Notes: generated by a model from the letters alone, not told the origin. A stretch of 64,000 nt of DNA from Salinibacter grassmerensis (GCF_947077765.1 NZ_CAMTTF010000002.1:496001-560000), one strand, 5' to 3'. Counted from the first letter of the stretch, positions 33,758 to 43,547 are shown. Program-made: numbers and translations.

Positions 33758-36079
33758 ATGCACACGTGCAAGCGCCCTCACCATCGACACTCGTTCTCCA
33801 AGCGCTGGGGGTTCTGGGGGTGGGGCCTTCTGATACTCGTGTATGTTGGCTTGGTGGGACCGGCGCCCGCCATGGCGCAGCCGGACGCGGAGGAGGCCGT
33901 CCTGCGTGGATTTGTGCGGAACGAGGCCGGGGGACGGCCCTTGGAAGGAGCAAATGTGGTTGTGCGTCGAATGTCGGGGGCGATTGAGGCGGCCGGGGCC
34001 GCCGCCGGTCGTGGCTTTTACCAGCTCTCGCGGATCCCCCCGGGCCGCTATCGCCTCCAGATTAGTTTTGTCGGCTACCGGGCCTACCGCGATACGCTTC
34101 GGCTTGCTCCGGGGGCCCGTCGGACGCTCTCGGTGGAGCTGGCGGCGGCGCCCCGCCAGATGGAAGAGGTGACGGTTGAAGGGGGACAAGGGGTTGAGGA
34201 CGCCGAGGCAGGGCTCCGCAAGATCCAGCCCGCCGACGTGGAGAACATTCCCACTCCGGGCCCGGGAAGCGATCTTGCCTCCTACCTGCGCTCTCTCCCC
34301 GAGGTGGCGACGACCGGGGATCGGGGCGGGCGCCTGTACATTCGAGGCGGGACCCCGTCTCAGAATCTCGTCCTGGTGGACGGCACGCCGATCTACAAAC
34401 CGTTTCACATCATTGGGTTCTACTCGGCCTTTCCGGGCCGGCTCGTGTCGAGCACCAACTTTCATGCGGGGGGGTTTGGGGCGGAGCACACCGGGCGCAT
34501 ATCGTCCGTCATGGACGTGCAGCTCCGTCCGGGAAACACGAAACAGTACCAGGGCAGTTTGGGCACCGGTCCGTTTTTGGCCTCGGCACACCTGGAGGGC
34601 CCCCTGCAACGCGGTCGAAAGTCCTTCCTGGTGCATGCCCGGCATTCCCTCATCGAGCAGGCGGGCCCCACCTTCCTGGGCCAGGACGCGCCCTATAAGT
34701 TCTACGACGTAACCGCGAAGGTACACACCCAGGGTGCCTCCAGCCAGTGCTCGTTTACCGGCGTGCGCACTTACGATCGGGGACGCATTGATCCCGACAC
34801 GAACGCTTCCTTCCGCTGGGACAATACTTCCGTCGGGGGAGAGTGCCTCTTGTTTAGCGCCCAGTCGGCCCAGACGCTGCACCTGAGTTTTGGCACGACG
34901 CACTTCAACAATCGCGTGCGGTCGCCCGACGGCACGGTTCGGACTGCGGGGACATGGAAGGTCCGGACGAAATTTGACCTTACGCAACCGGCCCCCTGGG
35001 ACGGTGAACTGCGGTGGGGCGGGAAGGTGCAGGTGGACGACTACGAGTTCGGATTGGACGAGCCGTTCTTGGGGTTCACCAGCGAGGACGAATTTCTGCT
35101 CAGTGCGTCCCTGTATGGGGACCTTGAATGGAAGGTAAACGAGTCGCTCATGGTCAACCCGAGTGTCGGGGCCCAGTCGCTTTTCGAATGGGGAAGCGTG
35201 TCCGTTGACCCCCGCGTGCAGGTGGCGTACCAACCGTGGACGGAGCGGTCGGCTACGCTCACCGCGGCCCTCGGCGTCTATCAGCAGATCCCGACCACCG
35301 TGACTGACGAGCGGGATGTGGGCTCCACGTTTCGCGCCTGGACCCCCAGCCCATTCGAGAATCGCCCCCTCCGGGCCGACCATGCCCTCCTCGGATGGGA
35401 TCAACAGCTCCTGTCCGATGTCCGCCTCTCGGTCGAAGGGTGGTACCGGCGATTCCAAGATCTTCCCGTGCCGCGGTGGACGCCCCTCGTCCGATTCAAC
35501 ACCAACCTGGTCCGGGCGGACGGCACCGGGTACGGGGTGGATCTGTCCCTGCGATACGACCGGGACCCGCTCCGGATCGACGTTACATATGGGTATGGGC
35601 GGGTCGAGTACCGGGCCTCCCGAGACCAGCTCGGGGCATGGGTCGGCGACTCCGTGCTGGAATACTCGCCCCCGCACGACCGGCGGCACAAGGTGGGCAT
35701 TGTCACGTCCCTGGATGCGGGCTGGGGCACGGCCTCCGTGCGGTGGCAGTACGGGTCCGGACGCCCGTTCACGCAGGTGTACGGATACGACACGTTGCTC
35801 GAAGTGAGGGGGCTTCGGGACACGCCGTCCGACGCCGTGGGGGTGCCCCGGGCCCTCTTCGACCGGCCGTACCGGGCACGCCTGCCAAGCTACCACCGGC
35901 TCGACGTGTCGCTAGGACGCTCATTTGACCTGGGCCCGGACTTGGGCCTGTCGGCCGAAGCAGGGGCCATGAACGCGTACAACCGGTCCAACGTGTTCTA
36001 CATTGACCTCTTTACACTCGACCGAGTCGACCAGCTCCCCATTATTCCGTACCTGTCCCTCCAGGTCGACATCCGGTAA
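33758..36079 (+). CDS. TonB-dependent receptor with CarboxypepD_reg-like domain
   Basis: A 773 aa outer-membrane receptor, shorter than the SusC type. A membrane-targeting signal (WGFWGWGLLILVYVGLVGPAPAMA) is followed by a CarboxypepD_reg-like domain (VLRGFVRNEAGGRPLEGANV, ISFVGYRAYRDT). A plug follows (LYIRGGTPSQNLVLVDGTPIYKP, HAGGFGAEHTGRISSVMDVQ), then a barrel ending in YLSLQVDIR. No SusD homologue accompanies it; the next gene encodes a DUF4249-like lipoprotein, a recurring partner of this receptor type in Bacteroidota. ATG at 33758 was chosen; a TTG two codons earlier is possible. The substrate is unknown. Confidence 0.9.
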   Translation: MHTCKRPHHRHSFSKRWGFWGWGLLILVYVGLVGPAPAMAQPDAEEAVLRGFVRNEAGGRPLEGANVVVRRMSGAIEAAGAAAGRGFYQLSRIPPGRYRLQISFVGYRAYRDTLRLAPGARRTLSVELAAAPRQMEEVTVEGGQGVEDAEAGLRKIQPADVENIPTPGPGSDLASYLRSLPEVATTGDRGGRLYIRGGTPSQNLVLVDGTPIYKPFHIIGFYSAFPGRLVSSTNFHAGGFGAEHTGRISSVMDVQLRPGNTKQYQGSLGTGPFLASAHLEGPLQRGRKSFLVHARHSLIEQAGPTFLGQDAPYKFYDVTAKVHTQGASSQCSFTGVRTYDRGRIDPDTNASFRWDNTSVGGECLLFSAQSAQTLHLSFGTTHFNNRVRSPDGTVRTAGTWKVRTKFDLTQPAPWDGELRWGGKVQVDDYEFGLDEPFLGFTSEDEFLLSASLYGDLEWKVNESLMVNPSVGAQSLFEWGSVSVDPRVQVAYQPWTERSATLTAALGVYQQIPTTVTDERDVGSTFRAWTPSPFENRPLRADHALLGWDQQLLSDVRLSVEGWYRRFQDLPVPRWTPLVRFNTNLVRADGTGYGVDLSLRYDRDPLRIDVTYGYGRVEYRASRDQLGAWVGDSVLEYSPPHDRRHKVGIVTSLDAGWGTASVRWQYGSGRPFTQVYGYDTLLEVRGLRDTPSDAVGVPRALFDRPYRARLPSYHRLDVSLGRSFDLGPDLGLSAEAGAMNAYNRSNVFYIDLFTLDRVDQLPIIPYLSLQVDIR

Positions 36080-36133
36080 AGCAGGAGAGTGCCGGTGTCC
36101 CCCCAGTTGTTTTCCGACTGCCCGTCTCATTCG

Positions 36134-37045
36134 ATGCGACAGCTCGTCCCTTCATTCCGGCTGTTTTGTGCACCCGGGGCCGCGGCCATCCTCGCGGCCA
36201 TCCTAATACTGGGAGGGTGCGATCCCTCCGTGTCGGTTCTGAATCCCTCCGATCAGTATCGGTTCTCGCTGTTCGGCACTCTGAATGTGGCGGCCGACAC
36301 GCAGGTGATTCGCGTAGACCCGCTGGGGGACACGAGCCGGGTGGGCAGCCAGAAAGCCCTCGCCGCAACCGTCCGCCTTGAGAATGTGGAGACCGGAACG
36401 CAGGTGACGCTCGCCGACTCCTTCGAGACCATCGGCGAAGGATCCGCCCGCTTTCACAACCTCAAGACGACCCATCCCATCCGGCCCGATACGCGGTACC
36501 GCGTGTCGGTACGTGTGGAGGGGACGCCCGTAACGACGGCGACCACGACGACGCCGGCCCGTCCGCCCACCCTCCGGCACGAGACCACTTCGACGGACGA
36601 CAAGCCGTTTCTCCTCCCGTGCCTCACGAGAGATCGCGAACTCGTGGAGTCGGAGAATACGTTCACGCTTCGGGCCAGCGCTGTTGAGTCGCTTGCGGCC
36701 GTCCAGGTGATCTACCCGATTGAAGGAGCATTCAGCCAGGTGGACCACTACGACGACGCCGAGTATAGAGAAAACAATGACCTGTATCGGATCTCCGTGT
36801 ATTACGGAGCAGACATCCGAGTCGGAACTCTTGGGGGAGAAAGCTGCACCGATCGGTCTCAGTTTGTCCGGCCGCATGCGCGGGTGGCCGTTGCCGCGGG
36901 CGGGCCGGACTGGCCGGATTGGCGGGGCGTGTCACTCAACGACATTGCCCGCCCGGACACCTTTACGAACGTGGAGGGGGGGCACGGCTTTGTGGGCGGG
37001 GTCTACTCGGATACGATTCGGATCCCGATCCGGCAGCGAGAGTAG
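36134..37045 (+). CDS. DUF4249-like lipoprotein
   Basis: A 303 aa protein with lipobox (AAILILGGC, then DPSVSVLNPSDQY). The LFGTLNVAADTQVIRVDPLGD stretch, a beta-rich RYRVSVRVEGTP region and a C-terminal FVGGVYSDTIRIPI resemble DUF4249 lipoproteins, which sit next to TonB-dependent receptors. It starts 55 bp after the receptor stop and is probably co-transcribed. ATG at 36134 (MRQLVPSFRL) was chosen over an upstream GTG-like start because it begins the signal peptide. The biochemical role is unknown; a surface-exposed partner of the receptor is the likely guess. Confidence 0.7.
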   Translation: MRQLVPSFRLFCAPGAAAILAAILILGGCDPSVSVLNPSDQYRFSLFGTLNVAADTQVIRVDPLGDTSRVGSQKALAATVRLENVETGTQVTLADSFETIGEGSARFHNLKTTHPIRPDTRYRVSVRVEGTPVTTATTTTPARPPTLRHETTSTDDKPFLLPCLTRDRELVESENTFTLRASAVESLAAVQVIYPIEGAFSQVDHYDDAEYRENNDLYRISVYYGADIRVGTLGGESCTDRSQFVRPHARVAVAAGGPDWPDWRGVSLNDIARPDTFTNVEGGHGFVGGVYSDTIRIPIRQRE

Positions 37046-37287
37046 CTGTTCGGTTGGGGGGCCGTCGGCCCGGTCTCAAAACGACGAGGGCGATACAGGA
37101 ACGGCGAGGACGGTTCGTCTTTGCCCTCGGGGGGTACGGATCCATCCAGGGAACCCTCCGAATCCGGCCCCGCAAAATCCCCGTGGATTCACGAAATGGA
37201 GCGGGCGGGGGGCGCGTCGCCACAGACCATCCGCCGCGGCTCCCCGTTGGGCATCGCCTCGTTGTCTCGCGGAAACAGACGCGCCCC

Positions 37288-37890
37288 ATGTCGTTCGTTC
37301 CGTCCCTCCCCAACCTGGGCCGCTTTTGGACGGCCGCCAACGTGTTGAGCCTGTTCCGGCTGGCGTTGGTGGTGCCCATTGCGGTCTTTTTGTGGCGGGA
37401 CGGGCCCCTGGGCTGGCTGCTCGGGCTCGTCATCCTGGTGATCCTCACCGACTGGTTTGACGGGCGCATTGCGCGGTGGACCCACTCCGTATCGGACTGG
37501 GGGAAGGTGATTGATCCAGTGGCCGACAAAACTGCGGCCATCATGACCGTGACGGCCCTCACGTTTCGCCCGGCGGATCCCCACCTGCCGCTCTGGTTCT
37601 TCGGGCTCGTGGTGGGCCGGGACGTCGCCATCCTGCTCGGCGGGATGGCGATCGCGCGGCGCTCGGGGCAGATCGTGATGAGCGCCTGGGCGGGGAAAGC
37701 CGCCTCGCTCTGGCTGGCCCTGACAATCCTGAGCGTGATCCTGAGGGCCGATCCGCCGGTCTTCCGCGTCTGCCTCTGGATGGCAACCGGCCTGTTTGTG
37801 TTTTCCTTTCTCCTGTACGTCGTCCGCTACCTGCAGGCCACGCGGAACGCCGAGGGGGCGACGCCCGATTCTGTTCCCCAAGGCCCCTAA
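37288..37890 (+). CDS. CDP-alcohol phosphatidyltransferase family protein
   Basis: A 200 aa membrane enzyme with the complete CDP-alcohol phosphatidyltransferase signature. In DWFDGRIARWTHSVSDWG followed by KVIDPVAD, the spacing D-x2-DG-x2-AR-x8-G-x3-D-x3-D is exact, so it should be active. About six membrane helices are visible (starting NVLSLFRLALVVPIAVFL). The substrate alcohol cannot be decided from the motif; phosphatidylglycerophosphate synthase is the commonest bacterial function for this size and N-terminus (TAANVLSLFRL). ATG at 37288 starts the protein immediately before the first helix. It lies 45 bp upstream of ftsY. Confidence 0.88.
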   Translation: MSFVPSLPNLGRFWTAANVLSLFRLALVVPIAVFLWRDGPLGWLLGLVILVILTDWFDGRIARWTHSVSDWGKVIDPVADKTAAIMTVTALTFRPADPHLPLWFFGLVVGRDVAILLGGMAIARRSGQIVMSAWAGKAASLWLALTILSVILRADPPVFRVCLWMATGLFVFSFLLYVVRYLQATRNAEGATPDSVPQGP

Positions 37891-37935
37891 CGGCCGCCGG
37901 ACCGCAGTGCTTTTTTTGGACTTGTCTCATGCGCT

Positions 37936-38910
37936 ATGGGCTTTCTCGACACGTTTACGAACTGGAACGACGACGATGAGCAGGAGAAGCTTGAGGAAGG
38001 GCTCGACAAGACCCGCGACAGCTTCTTCGGCAAGCTCGACCGCATGGTGCGGGGCAAGGACACGGTCGACGCCGAGGTCCTCGACGAGCTCGAAGAGGTC
38101 CTGATCACCAGCGACGTGGGCGTGGACACCACGCTCGACATTATCGACCACGTGGAGGCCCGCGTGGAGCAGGACCAGTACGTGTCGGCCCAGGAGCTGA
38201 ACGGGCTGATCCGGGACGAAATCGCGAAGCTCATGCTGGAGGGCACGAAGGAGCGCCCGGCCGACTTCGACGCGCCGCTCCCCAATCAGCCCCACGTCAT
38301 CATGGTGGTGGGCGTGAATGGGGTCGGCAAGACGACCACCATCGGCAAGATGGCCCACAAGTACCGCCAGGCGGGCAAGAGTGTGCTGATGGGGGCCGGC
38401 GACACCTTTCGGGCCGCCGCCATCGAGCAGCTTGAGATCTGGGCCGACCGGGCAGATGTGCCCCTCATCAAGCAGAAGCACGGGGCGGATCCGGCGGCGG
38501 TGGCCTACGATACCATCGAGGCCGCCGAGGCGCGAGACGCGGATGTGGCGATCGTCGACACGGCGGGACGCCTCCACACGAAGGGCGGACTCATGGATGA
38601 GCTCGCCAAGATGAAGCGGGTGATGGGGCGCAAGATTCCGGACGCGCCGCACGAGGTGCTGCTCGTGCTCGACGCATCGACTGGGCAAAATGCTCTTCGT
38701 CAGGCCGAGGAGTTCATCGACAGCGTGGACGTGACGGACCTGGCACTGACCAAGCTCGATGGCACGGCAAAGGGGGGCGTCGTGATTGGGGTCTCGCACC
38801 AGTTCCAGGTGCCGGTCAAATACATTGGGGTGGGCGAAGGCATCGACGACCTGCAGGTCTTCGACCGTAAGGGGTTCGTGGAGGGGCTGTTCAAGGGAGT
38901 CGAAAGTTAG
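37936..38910 (+). CDS. ftsY: Signal recognition particle receptor FtsY
   Basis: FtsY is the membrane-associated GTPase that docks SRP-ribosome complexes at the Sec translocon. The 324 aa consist of an acidic helical N domain (about residues 1-115, with VLDELEEVLITSDVGVDTT) and the G domain. G-domain motifs are GVNGVGKTTTIGK (G1), DTFRAAAIEQL (FtsY-specific insertion box), VDTAGRLHTK (G3), TKLDGTAKGG (G4) and YIGVGEGIDDLQVFD (the FtsY C-terminal signature). It lacks the long acidic A domain of the E. coli protein. It stands between a phospholipid synthesis gene and fmt on the same strand. Confidence 0.96.
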   Translation: MGFLDTFTNWNDDDEQEKLEEGLDKTRDSFFGKLDRMVRGKDTVDAEVLDELEEVLITSDVGVDTTLDIIDHVEARVEQDQYVSAQELNGLIRDEIAKLMLEGTKERPADFDAPLPNQPHVIMVVGVNGVGKTTTIGKMAHKYRQAGKSVLMGAGDTFRAAAIEQLEIWADRADVPLIKQKHGADPAAVAYDTIEAAEARDADVAIVDTAGRLHTKGGLMDELAKMKRVMGRKIPDAPHEVLLVLDASTGQNALRQAEEFIDSVDVTDLALTKLDGTAKGGVVIGVSHQFQVPVKYIGVGEGIDDLQVFDRKGFVEGLFKGVES

Positions 38911-38994
38911 AATGGTGGGGAACCAGACGCTCTTTCTCCCGTCGATCGGCCGACCCGTTTCCGCATCTCAGCGCACCAACGCCTCAACGCAAGC

Positions 38995-39918
38995 ATGAAC
39001 GTCGTTTTCATGGGCACGCCGGAGTTTGCGGTGCCCTCGCTCACTGCCCTCGTTGACGCCGGGTACTCTCCTGCGGCCGTTGCCACCGGGCCCGACCGGC
39101 CGCGGGGGCGTGGCCAGGAGGTGACCCCGACGCCGGTCAAAGAAGCGGCACAGGCGGGGGGCATCGACCGCATCCTCCAGCCGGAAGACGTGACGGACCC
39201 GGGGTTCGCCGAGGCCGTGGCGGAGTTAGAGCCGGATGTGATCGCGGTGGTGGCCTACAAGATTCTTCCGCCCGAGGTCTTTACGACTGCGGGCGAGGGG
39301 GCCTTCAACCTGCACGGGTCGCTTCTGCCCAGGTACCGCGGGGCCGCGCCCATTAACCACGCCGTCATGGCGGGGGAGAGCAAAACGGGCGTCACGACGT
39401 TCTTCTTGGAGCCGTCCGTCGACACCGGCGACATTATCCTACAGAAGGAGATGGCGGTCGGCCCCAACGAGACGGCCGGCGAGGTGCACGATCGGATGGC
39501 CGAGCTCGGGGCCGAGGCGGTGGTGGAGACGGTCCAGCAGATCGACAACGGCACCGTCGAGACGCGCCCCCAGGACGACGAGAAGGCGACTCCCGCCCCC
39601 AAGATCCACGACGAAGACGGCGAGATCTCGTGGGACGCGCCGGCCGCAGAGGTGCACAACCATATCCGCGGGCTGTCGCCCTATCCCGGGGCATGGACCC
39701 TGCACGACGACACGCGCCTGAAGCTGTACCGCACGCGGCGGGCGGAAGGCACGGGGACGCCCGGCGAGGTGCTCGACGCCGACGGGCGCCTGCTCGTGGC
39801 CTGCGGCTCCGGGGCCGTGGAGGTGGTCGTCCTGCAGCAGCCCGGGCGGAAGCGACTCGATGCTACCGACTTCCTGAACGGCTATTCCCTCTCCGAAGGC
39901 GACCGCCTCGGCGAGTAG
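38995..39918 (+). CDS. fmt: Methionyl-tRNA formyltransferase
   Basis: Formylates initiator Met-tRNA using 10-formyltetrahydrofolate. The 307 aa carry the N-terminal Rossmann start VVFMGTPEFAVPSL, the catalytic and folate region NLHGSLLPRYRGAAPINHAVM (Asn, His and the SLLPxxRG motif), DTGDIILQ, and a C-terminal OB-fold (LSPYPGAWTL, RLLVACGSGAVEVVVLQQPGRK) that contacts tRNA. Its length is typical. The next gene on the same strand encodes a MoxR ATPase, only 44 bp away. Confidence 0.96.
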   Translation: MNVVFMGTPEFAVPSLTALVDAGYSPAAVATGPDRPRGRGQEVTPTPVKEAAQAGGIDRILQPEDVTDPGFAEAVAELEPDVIAVVAYKILPPEVFTTAGEGAFNLHGSLLPRYRGAAPINHAVMAGESKTGVTTFFLEPSVDTGDIILQKEMAVGPNETAGEVHDRMAELGAEAVVETVQQIDNGTVETRPQDDEKATPAPKIHDEDGEISWDAPAAEVHNHIRGLSPYPGAWTLHDDTRLKLYRTRRAEGTGTPGEVLDADGRLLVACGSGAVEVVVLQQPGRKRLDATDFLNGYSLSEGDRLGE

Positions 39919-39962
39919 GGACCGCTCGCCGTCCGTACGCTCTCTCCCGATCCATCCGCCCC

Positions 39963-40958
39963 ATGTCCGAGCACAACCTCTCCGAGCTTGAGGACCGCAT
40001 CGCCACCGAGAGCGCGTTCGTCGACGACTTGCTGGAGGAGATTGGCCGTGTGGTCGTGGGGCAGCGATACATGATCGAGCGCCTCCTCATCGGCCTCTTG
40101 GCCGATGGGCACGTCCTGCTGGAGGGCGTCCCGGGCCTCGCGAAGACCCTTACCGTGCGCACCCTCTCCGACGCCATCGGGACAGACTTTCAGCGCATCC
40201 AGTTTACGCCGGACCTGCTCCCCGCCGACCTCCTTGGCACGCAGATCTACAACCAGAAGACCGGCGCCTTCTCCATCAAGAAGGGGCCGATCTTTACCAA
40301 CGTCATCCTGGCCGACGAGATCAACCGCTCGCCCGCCAAAGTGCAGAGTGCGCTTTTGGAAAGCATGCAGGAGCGGCAGGTCACCCTCGGCGAGAAGACG
40401 TTTCCGCTCGACGATCTCTTTCTGGTGCTGGCCACCCAGAATCCGATCGAGCAGGAGGGCACCTACCCCCTTCCCGAGGCGCAGGTGGACCGGTTCATGC
40501 TGAAGATCGACGTCACGTACCCGACGGGGGAGGAGGAGTTGGAAATTATGCGGCGCATGGCACGGACCGACGAGTCGTCCTCCGTGGACGCCGTCGCCAG
40601 CCCGCAGCAAATCCTTCGAGCCCGCGAGGTGATCAACGACCTCTACGTCGACGAACGGGTGGAGCAGTACATCGTCAACCTTGTTCTGGCTTCCCGCGAC
40701 CCGGACGCGTACGGACTCGGGGAGCTGGAGCCCCTCCTGGAGTACGGCGCGTCGCCACGGGCCAGCATTAACCTGAACCTGGCCGCGCGGGCCCACGCGT
40801 TCCTGCGTCACCGGGCCTACGTGACGCCCGAGGACGTGCGGGCGGTGGCGCAAGACGTGATGCAGCACCGGCTCGTCATTACGTACGAGGCGGAGGCCGA
40901 GCAGGTGGAGGCTGCGGACCTCGTCGATCGCATCCTGAGCAGCGTGGAAGTGCCCTAG
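39963..40958 (+). CDS. MoxR-family AAA+ ATPase
   Basis: A 331 aa AAA+ chaperone-like ATPase of the MoxR/RavA clade, usually working with VWA proteins in complex maturation. It shows Walker A EGVPGLAKT, Walker B VILADEINRSPAKVQSALLESMQE (the MoxR signature), sensor 1 LATQNPIEQEGTYPLPEAQVDRF, and the C-terminal lid (LEYGASPRASINLNLAARA, with the sensor 2 Arg). Start ATG at 39963 (MSEHNLSEL). No VWA gene follows here; hprK is next. A VWA protein sits at the start of the window, 40 kb away. Confidence 0.94.
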   Translation: MSEHNLSELEDRIATESAFVDDLLEEIGRVVVGQRYMIERLLIGLLADGHVLLEGVPGLAKTLTVRTLSDAIGTDFQRIQFTPDLLPADLLGTQIYNQKTGAFSIKKGPIFTNVILADEINRSPAKVQSALLESMQERQVTLGEKTFPLDDLFLVLATQNPIEQEGTYPLPEAQVDRFMLKIDVTYPTGEEELEIMRRMARTDESSSVDAVASPQQILRAREVINDLYVDERVEQYIVNLVLASRDPDAYGLGELEPLLEYGASPRASINLNLAARAHAFLRHRAYVTPEDVRAVAQDVMQHRLVITYEAEAEQVEAADLVDRILSSVEVP

Positions 40959-40995
40959 CGCGGCTCTCTTTCTCGACTGGCCTGTCTGTCCCGCT

Positions 40996-42012
40996 ATGGA
41001 CCGCCCCAAGACCTTTCAAAAGGAGTCGATCACAGTAGCCTTCATGGTCCGCCAGTTGCGCGAGACCGTGGGCGTAGAAGTGATGCCGGTGAACGATGAG
41101 GTGGACGCCGCCGAGCGGGCGGTGACCGAGAGCACGCTCCACCGCCCGGGCCTTGCCCTCGCGGGGTACGTCGACCTGTTCACCCACCAGCGCGTCCAGA
41201 TTCTGGGCAACACCGAGACGCGGTACCTGCATCAGCTCGACGACGCCGATCGGCGGGACGCGCTTGGACACCTGACGCAATTTTCGGTGCCCTGCATCGT
41301 GCTGACCGACGACAACGAGATCGACGCCTCGCTCGTGGACATGGCGACGGACGCGAACATTCCGGTGTACCGCACCCCGCTGCCCACGGTGCAGTTCATG
41401 TCGTCGCTCCGCAACTTCCTGGCCGACCAGTTTGCGCTCCAGCGGGCCGTCCACGGCTCCCTCGTCGACGTCTACGGCATCGGGCTCCTCCTGATCGGCA
41501 AGCCCGGGATTGGAAAGAGCGAGGTGGCCCTGGACCTGGTCGAACGGGGGCACCGCCTCGTGGCGGACGACGTGGTCATCGCGACCCAGCGGGATGAGTC
41601 GATTTTGATGGGGGCGGGCACCGACCTGGTGCAGCACTTCATGGAAGTGCGGGGGCTCGGCCTCGTGGACATTCGCTCCATGTTCGGCATCCGGGCGATC
41701 CGCTTCCAGAAGCGCATCGAGATTGTCGTCAATATGGAGCTCTGGGATGAGGATAAGGAGTACACCCGGATTAACATGGTAAAAGATACCCATGAAGTTC
41801 TGGGAGTCGACCTGCCGATGGTACGGGTGCCCATCACGCCGGGCAAAAACATTACGGTGATCTGCGAGGTGATCGCCATGAATTACCTGCTTCGCCACTA
41901 CGGGCACGACCCAGCGGAGGTCTTTACCGAGCGGCTCCGAACGCGCATTCAGCAAGATGGCCCACCCGCCCCCCGCCGGGGCATTGAGTACTTTGAGCAG
42001 GACTACGAGTAG
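40996..42012 (+). CDS. hprK: HPr kinase/phosphorylase
   Basis: HprK phosphorylates and dephosphorylates Ser46 of HPr or HPr-like proteins in carbon regulation. The 338 aa have an N-terminal MurF-like domain (about residues 1-130) and a kinase domain. Kinase-domain landmarks are the P-loop GKPGIGKSE, the HRLVADDVV strand and the capping region FMEVRGLGLVDIRSMFGIRAIR. The C-terminal regulatory segment (VDLPMVRVPITPGKNITVICEVIAMNYLLR) contains the motif essential for phosphorylase activity. No sugar phosphotransferase genes are in the window, so its partner HPr must be elsewhere. Confidence 0.95.
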   Translation: MDRPKTFQKESITVAFMVRQLRETVGVEVMPVNDEVDAAERAVTESTLHRPGLALAGYVDLFTHQRVQILGNTETRYLHQLDDADRRDALGHLTQFSVPCIVLTDDNEIDASLVDMATDANIPVYRTPLPTVQFMSSLRNFLADQFALQRAVHGSLVDVYGIGLLLIGKPGIGKSEVALDLVERGHRLVADDVVIATQRDESILMGAGTDLVQHFMEVRGLGLVDIRSMFGIRAIRFQKRIEIVVNMELWDEDKEYTRINMVKDTHEVLGVDLPMVRVPITPGKNITVICEVIAMNYLLRHYGHDPAEVFTERLRTRIQQDGPPAPRRGIEYFEQDYE

Positions 42013-42359
42013 ACGTACAGGAGCGCCAGGAGCTCCTCTGGAAGAGAAATCGGCATGGCCATTGTGCCTACATTGCCCCCGGCGTCGTCGCGGGGAAAAC
42101 CGATTCTTTTTTACAGTTCTGAGAACAGATCCCGACAAGAACGAAGCATTCAATGGGTCGAGTCAAGATACGATGGGCCCGCCGACTCCGGTTGACAGGC
42201 ATACTTCATCCCACTATTTTTGCCGATGGCTATAGCGAAATGTACAGAAAACTCTCTTTGCTTTGAGCGCGCCCGCGCCTCAGCGGTGCGCACGGGCCGG
42301 ACGTCTCCTTGCCGTCCTGGCACACGCTTCCCCACCGGACTCGAATAAGCGCCGTTGCC
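42013..42359. other. Intergenic region
   Basis: 347 bp with no recognisable gene, terminator or repeat. It presumably holds the promoter of the M23 peptidase gene. Confidence 0.4.
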
Positions 42360-43367
42360 ATGGACCGAGACCAAACGTACATTTACGATCCCGAGACCTG
42401 CTCCTTCAAGGAGGTCGAGGCGACCTGGACCGACTGGGCAGCCCGCGCGGGACAGATCGTGGGGCTCGCCGTCATCCTCACGGGTCTTCTCTTCTGGGGA
42501 ATTGATCAGCAGTGGATTGCCTCGCCCAGTGAGAAGACACTTCGGGTCGAAAACACGGCTCTTGAACAGCAGCTCGATCAGGTGAACGGGCGAATGACGA
42601 CCCTATCGTCCCGGCTCGACACGCTGGCGAAAAAGGACCGCACGCTGTACCGCCGGCTGTTCCAGATGAAGCCGATCTCCGAGGACGTGCGGCAGGTTGG
42701 GGTCGGGGGCGCCGACCCGTACCGACAGTTTGACGATCTGGGAGCGGACACCGAGGCACTCCTGAAAAAGACGGCCCAGCGGCTCGACAAGCTCGAGCGT
42801 CAGATGAGCCTGCAAAAGTCGAGCTACCAGGAGCTTTACGACGTGGCGAAGCAGCGTCAAGATCGGCTTCGTCAGCTCCCGGCCATCCGTCCGGCCAACG
42901 GGCGCATCGTCTCGAACTACGGAATGCGGGATCATCCCATCCTGAAGGTCCGGAAGATGCACGAAGGGATTGACTTCTTGCTGAGGCGGGGCACCCCTGT
43001 CATGGCGACGGCCCGGGGGGTCGTGCAGCGGGCCGAGCAGAATCCGGGCTACGGAAAGGTCATTGAAATCAAACACCCGGAGTCGGAGTACATGACCCGG
43101 TACGCGCACCTGTCCGAGATCCCGGACAAGATCTACCGCGGGGCCGAGGTCCAACGCGGGGACACCATCGGGTACAGTGGCAATACGGGGCTGTCGACCG
43201 GCCCGCACCTTCACTACGAAGTCCACCGGCTCGGTGGGTCGGCCCTGAACCCCATGCAGTTCTTGATGCCGGACATGAGTCCGGAAAGCTACCGTACGCT
43301 TGAGCGCCGAACTCAGGAGTACCGGGCGAGTGTGGACAGGAGCGCGTCCCCCGCGTCGGCACGCTGA
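42360..43367 (+). CDS. M23 family (LytM-type) metallopeptidase
   Basis: A 335 aa inner-membrane-anchored cell-wall peptidase. A short cytosolic N-terminus is followed by one membrane segment (AGQIVGLAVILTGLLFWGI). A coiled-coil stretch spans about residues 60-175 (LRVENTALEQQLDQVNGRM, TAQRLDKLERQM), then the M23 domain. Zinc-ligand motifs are intact: KMHEGIDFLL (HxxxD), YAHLSEI and GPHLHYEVH. It is probably an active endopeptidase rather than a degenerate EnvC-like activator. ATG at 42360 (MDRDQTYIYDPETCSF) was chosen. The acidic N-terminus resembles the M23 proteins common in Bacteroidota. Confidence 0.92.
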   Translation: MDRDQTYIYDPETCSFKEVEATWTDWAARAGQIVGLAVILTGLLFWGIDQQWIASPSEKTLRVENTALEQQLDQVNGRMTTLSSRLDTLAKKDRTLYRRLFQMKPISEDVRQVGVGGADPYRQFDDLGADTEALLKKTAQRLDKLERQMSLQKSSYQELYDVAKQRQDRLRQLPAIRPANGRIVSNYGMRDHPILKVRKMHEGIDFLLRRGTPVMATARGVVQRAEQNPGYGKVIEIKHPESEYMTRYAHLSEIPDKIYRGAEVQRGDTIGYSGNTGLSTGPHLHYEVHRLGGSALNPMQFLMPDMSPESYRTLERRTQEYRASVDRSASPASAR

Positions 43368-43547
43368 TCCCGATCTAGGGGATTGGCGCCGGACAGGGCG
43401 CTGTGCACGTGGGGGGAGACGCCTGCGTGCGTGCGATCGTCTTGATTCAGGCAAGGGGGCAAACGCATCCGGCACTGTCTGCAGACTGAAGCGTTGGCCC
43501 TGATCCACACGCAGGCACTTTCCTGGATCTGCCGACCGCCGCGCTCC

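Noticed and set aside
33440-35896. Long open frame antisense to the TonB receptor gene
   Set aside because: It mirrors the codon pattern of the real gene, is Pro/Arg/Gly-rich, and shows no domain; such antisense frames are common at high GC.
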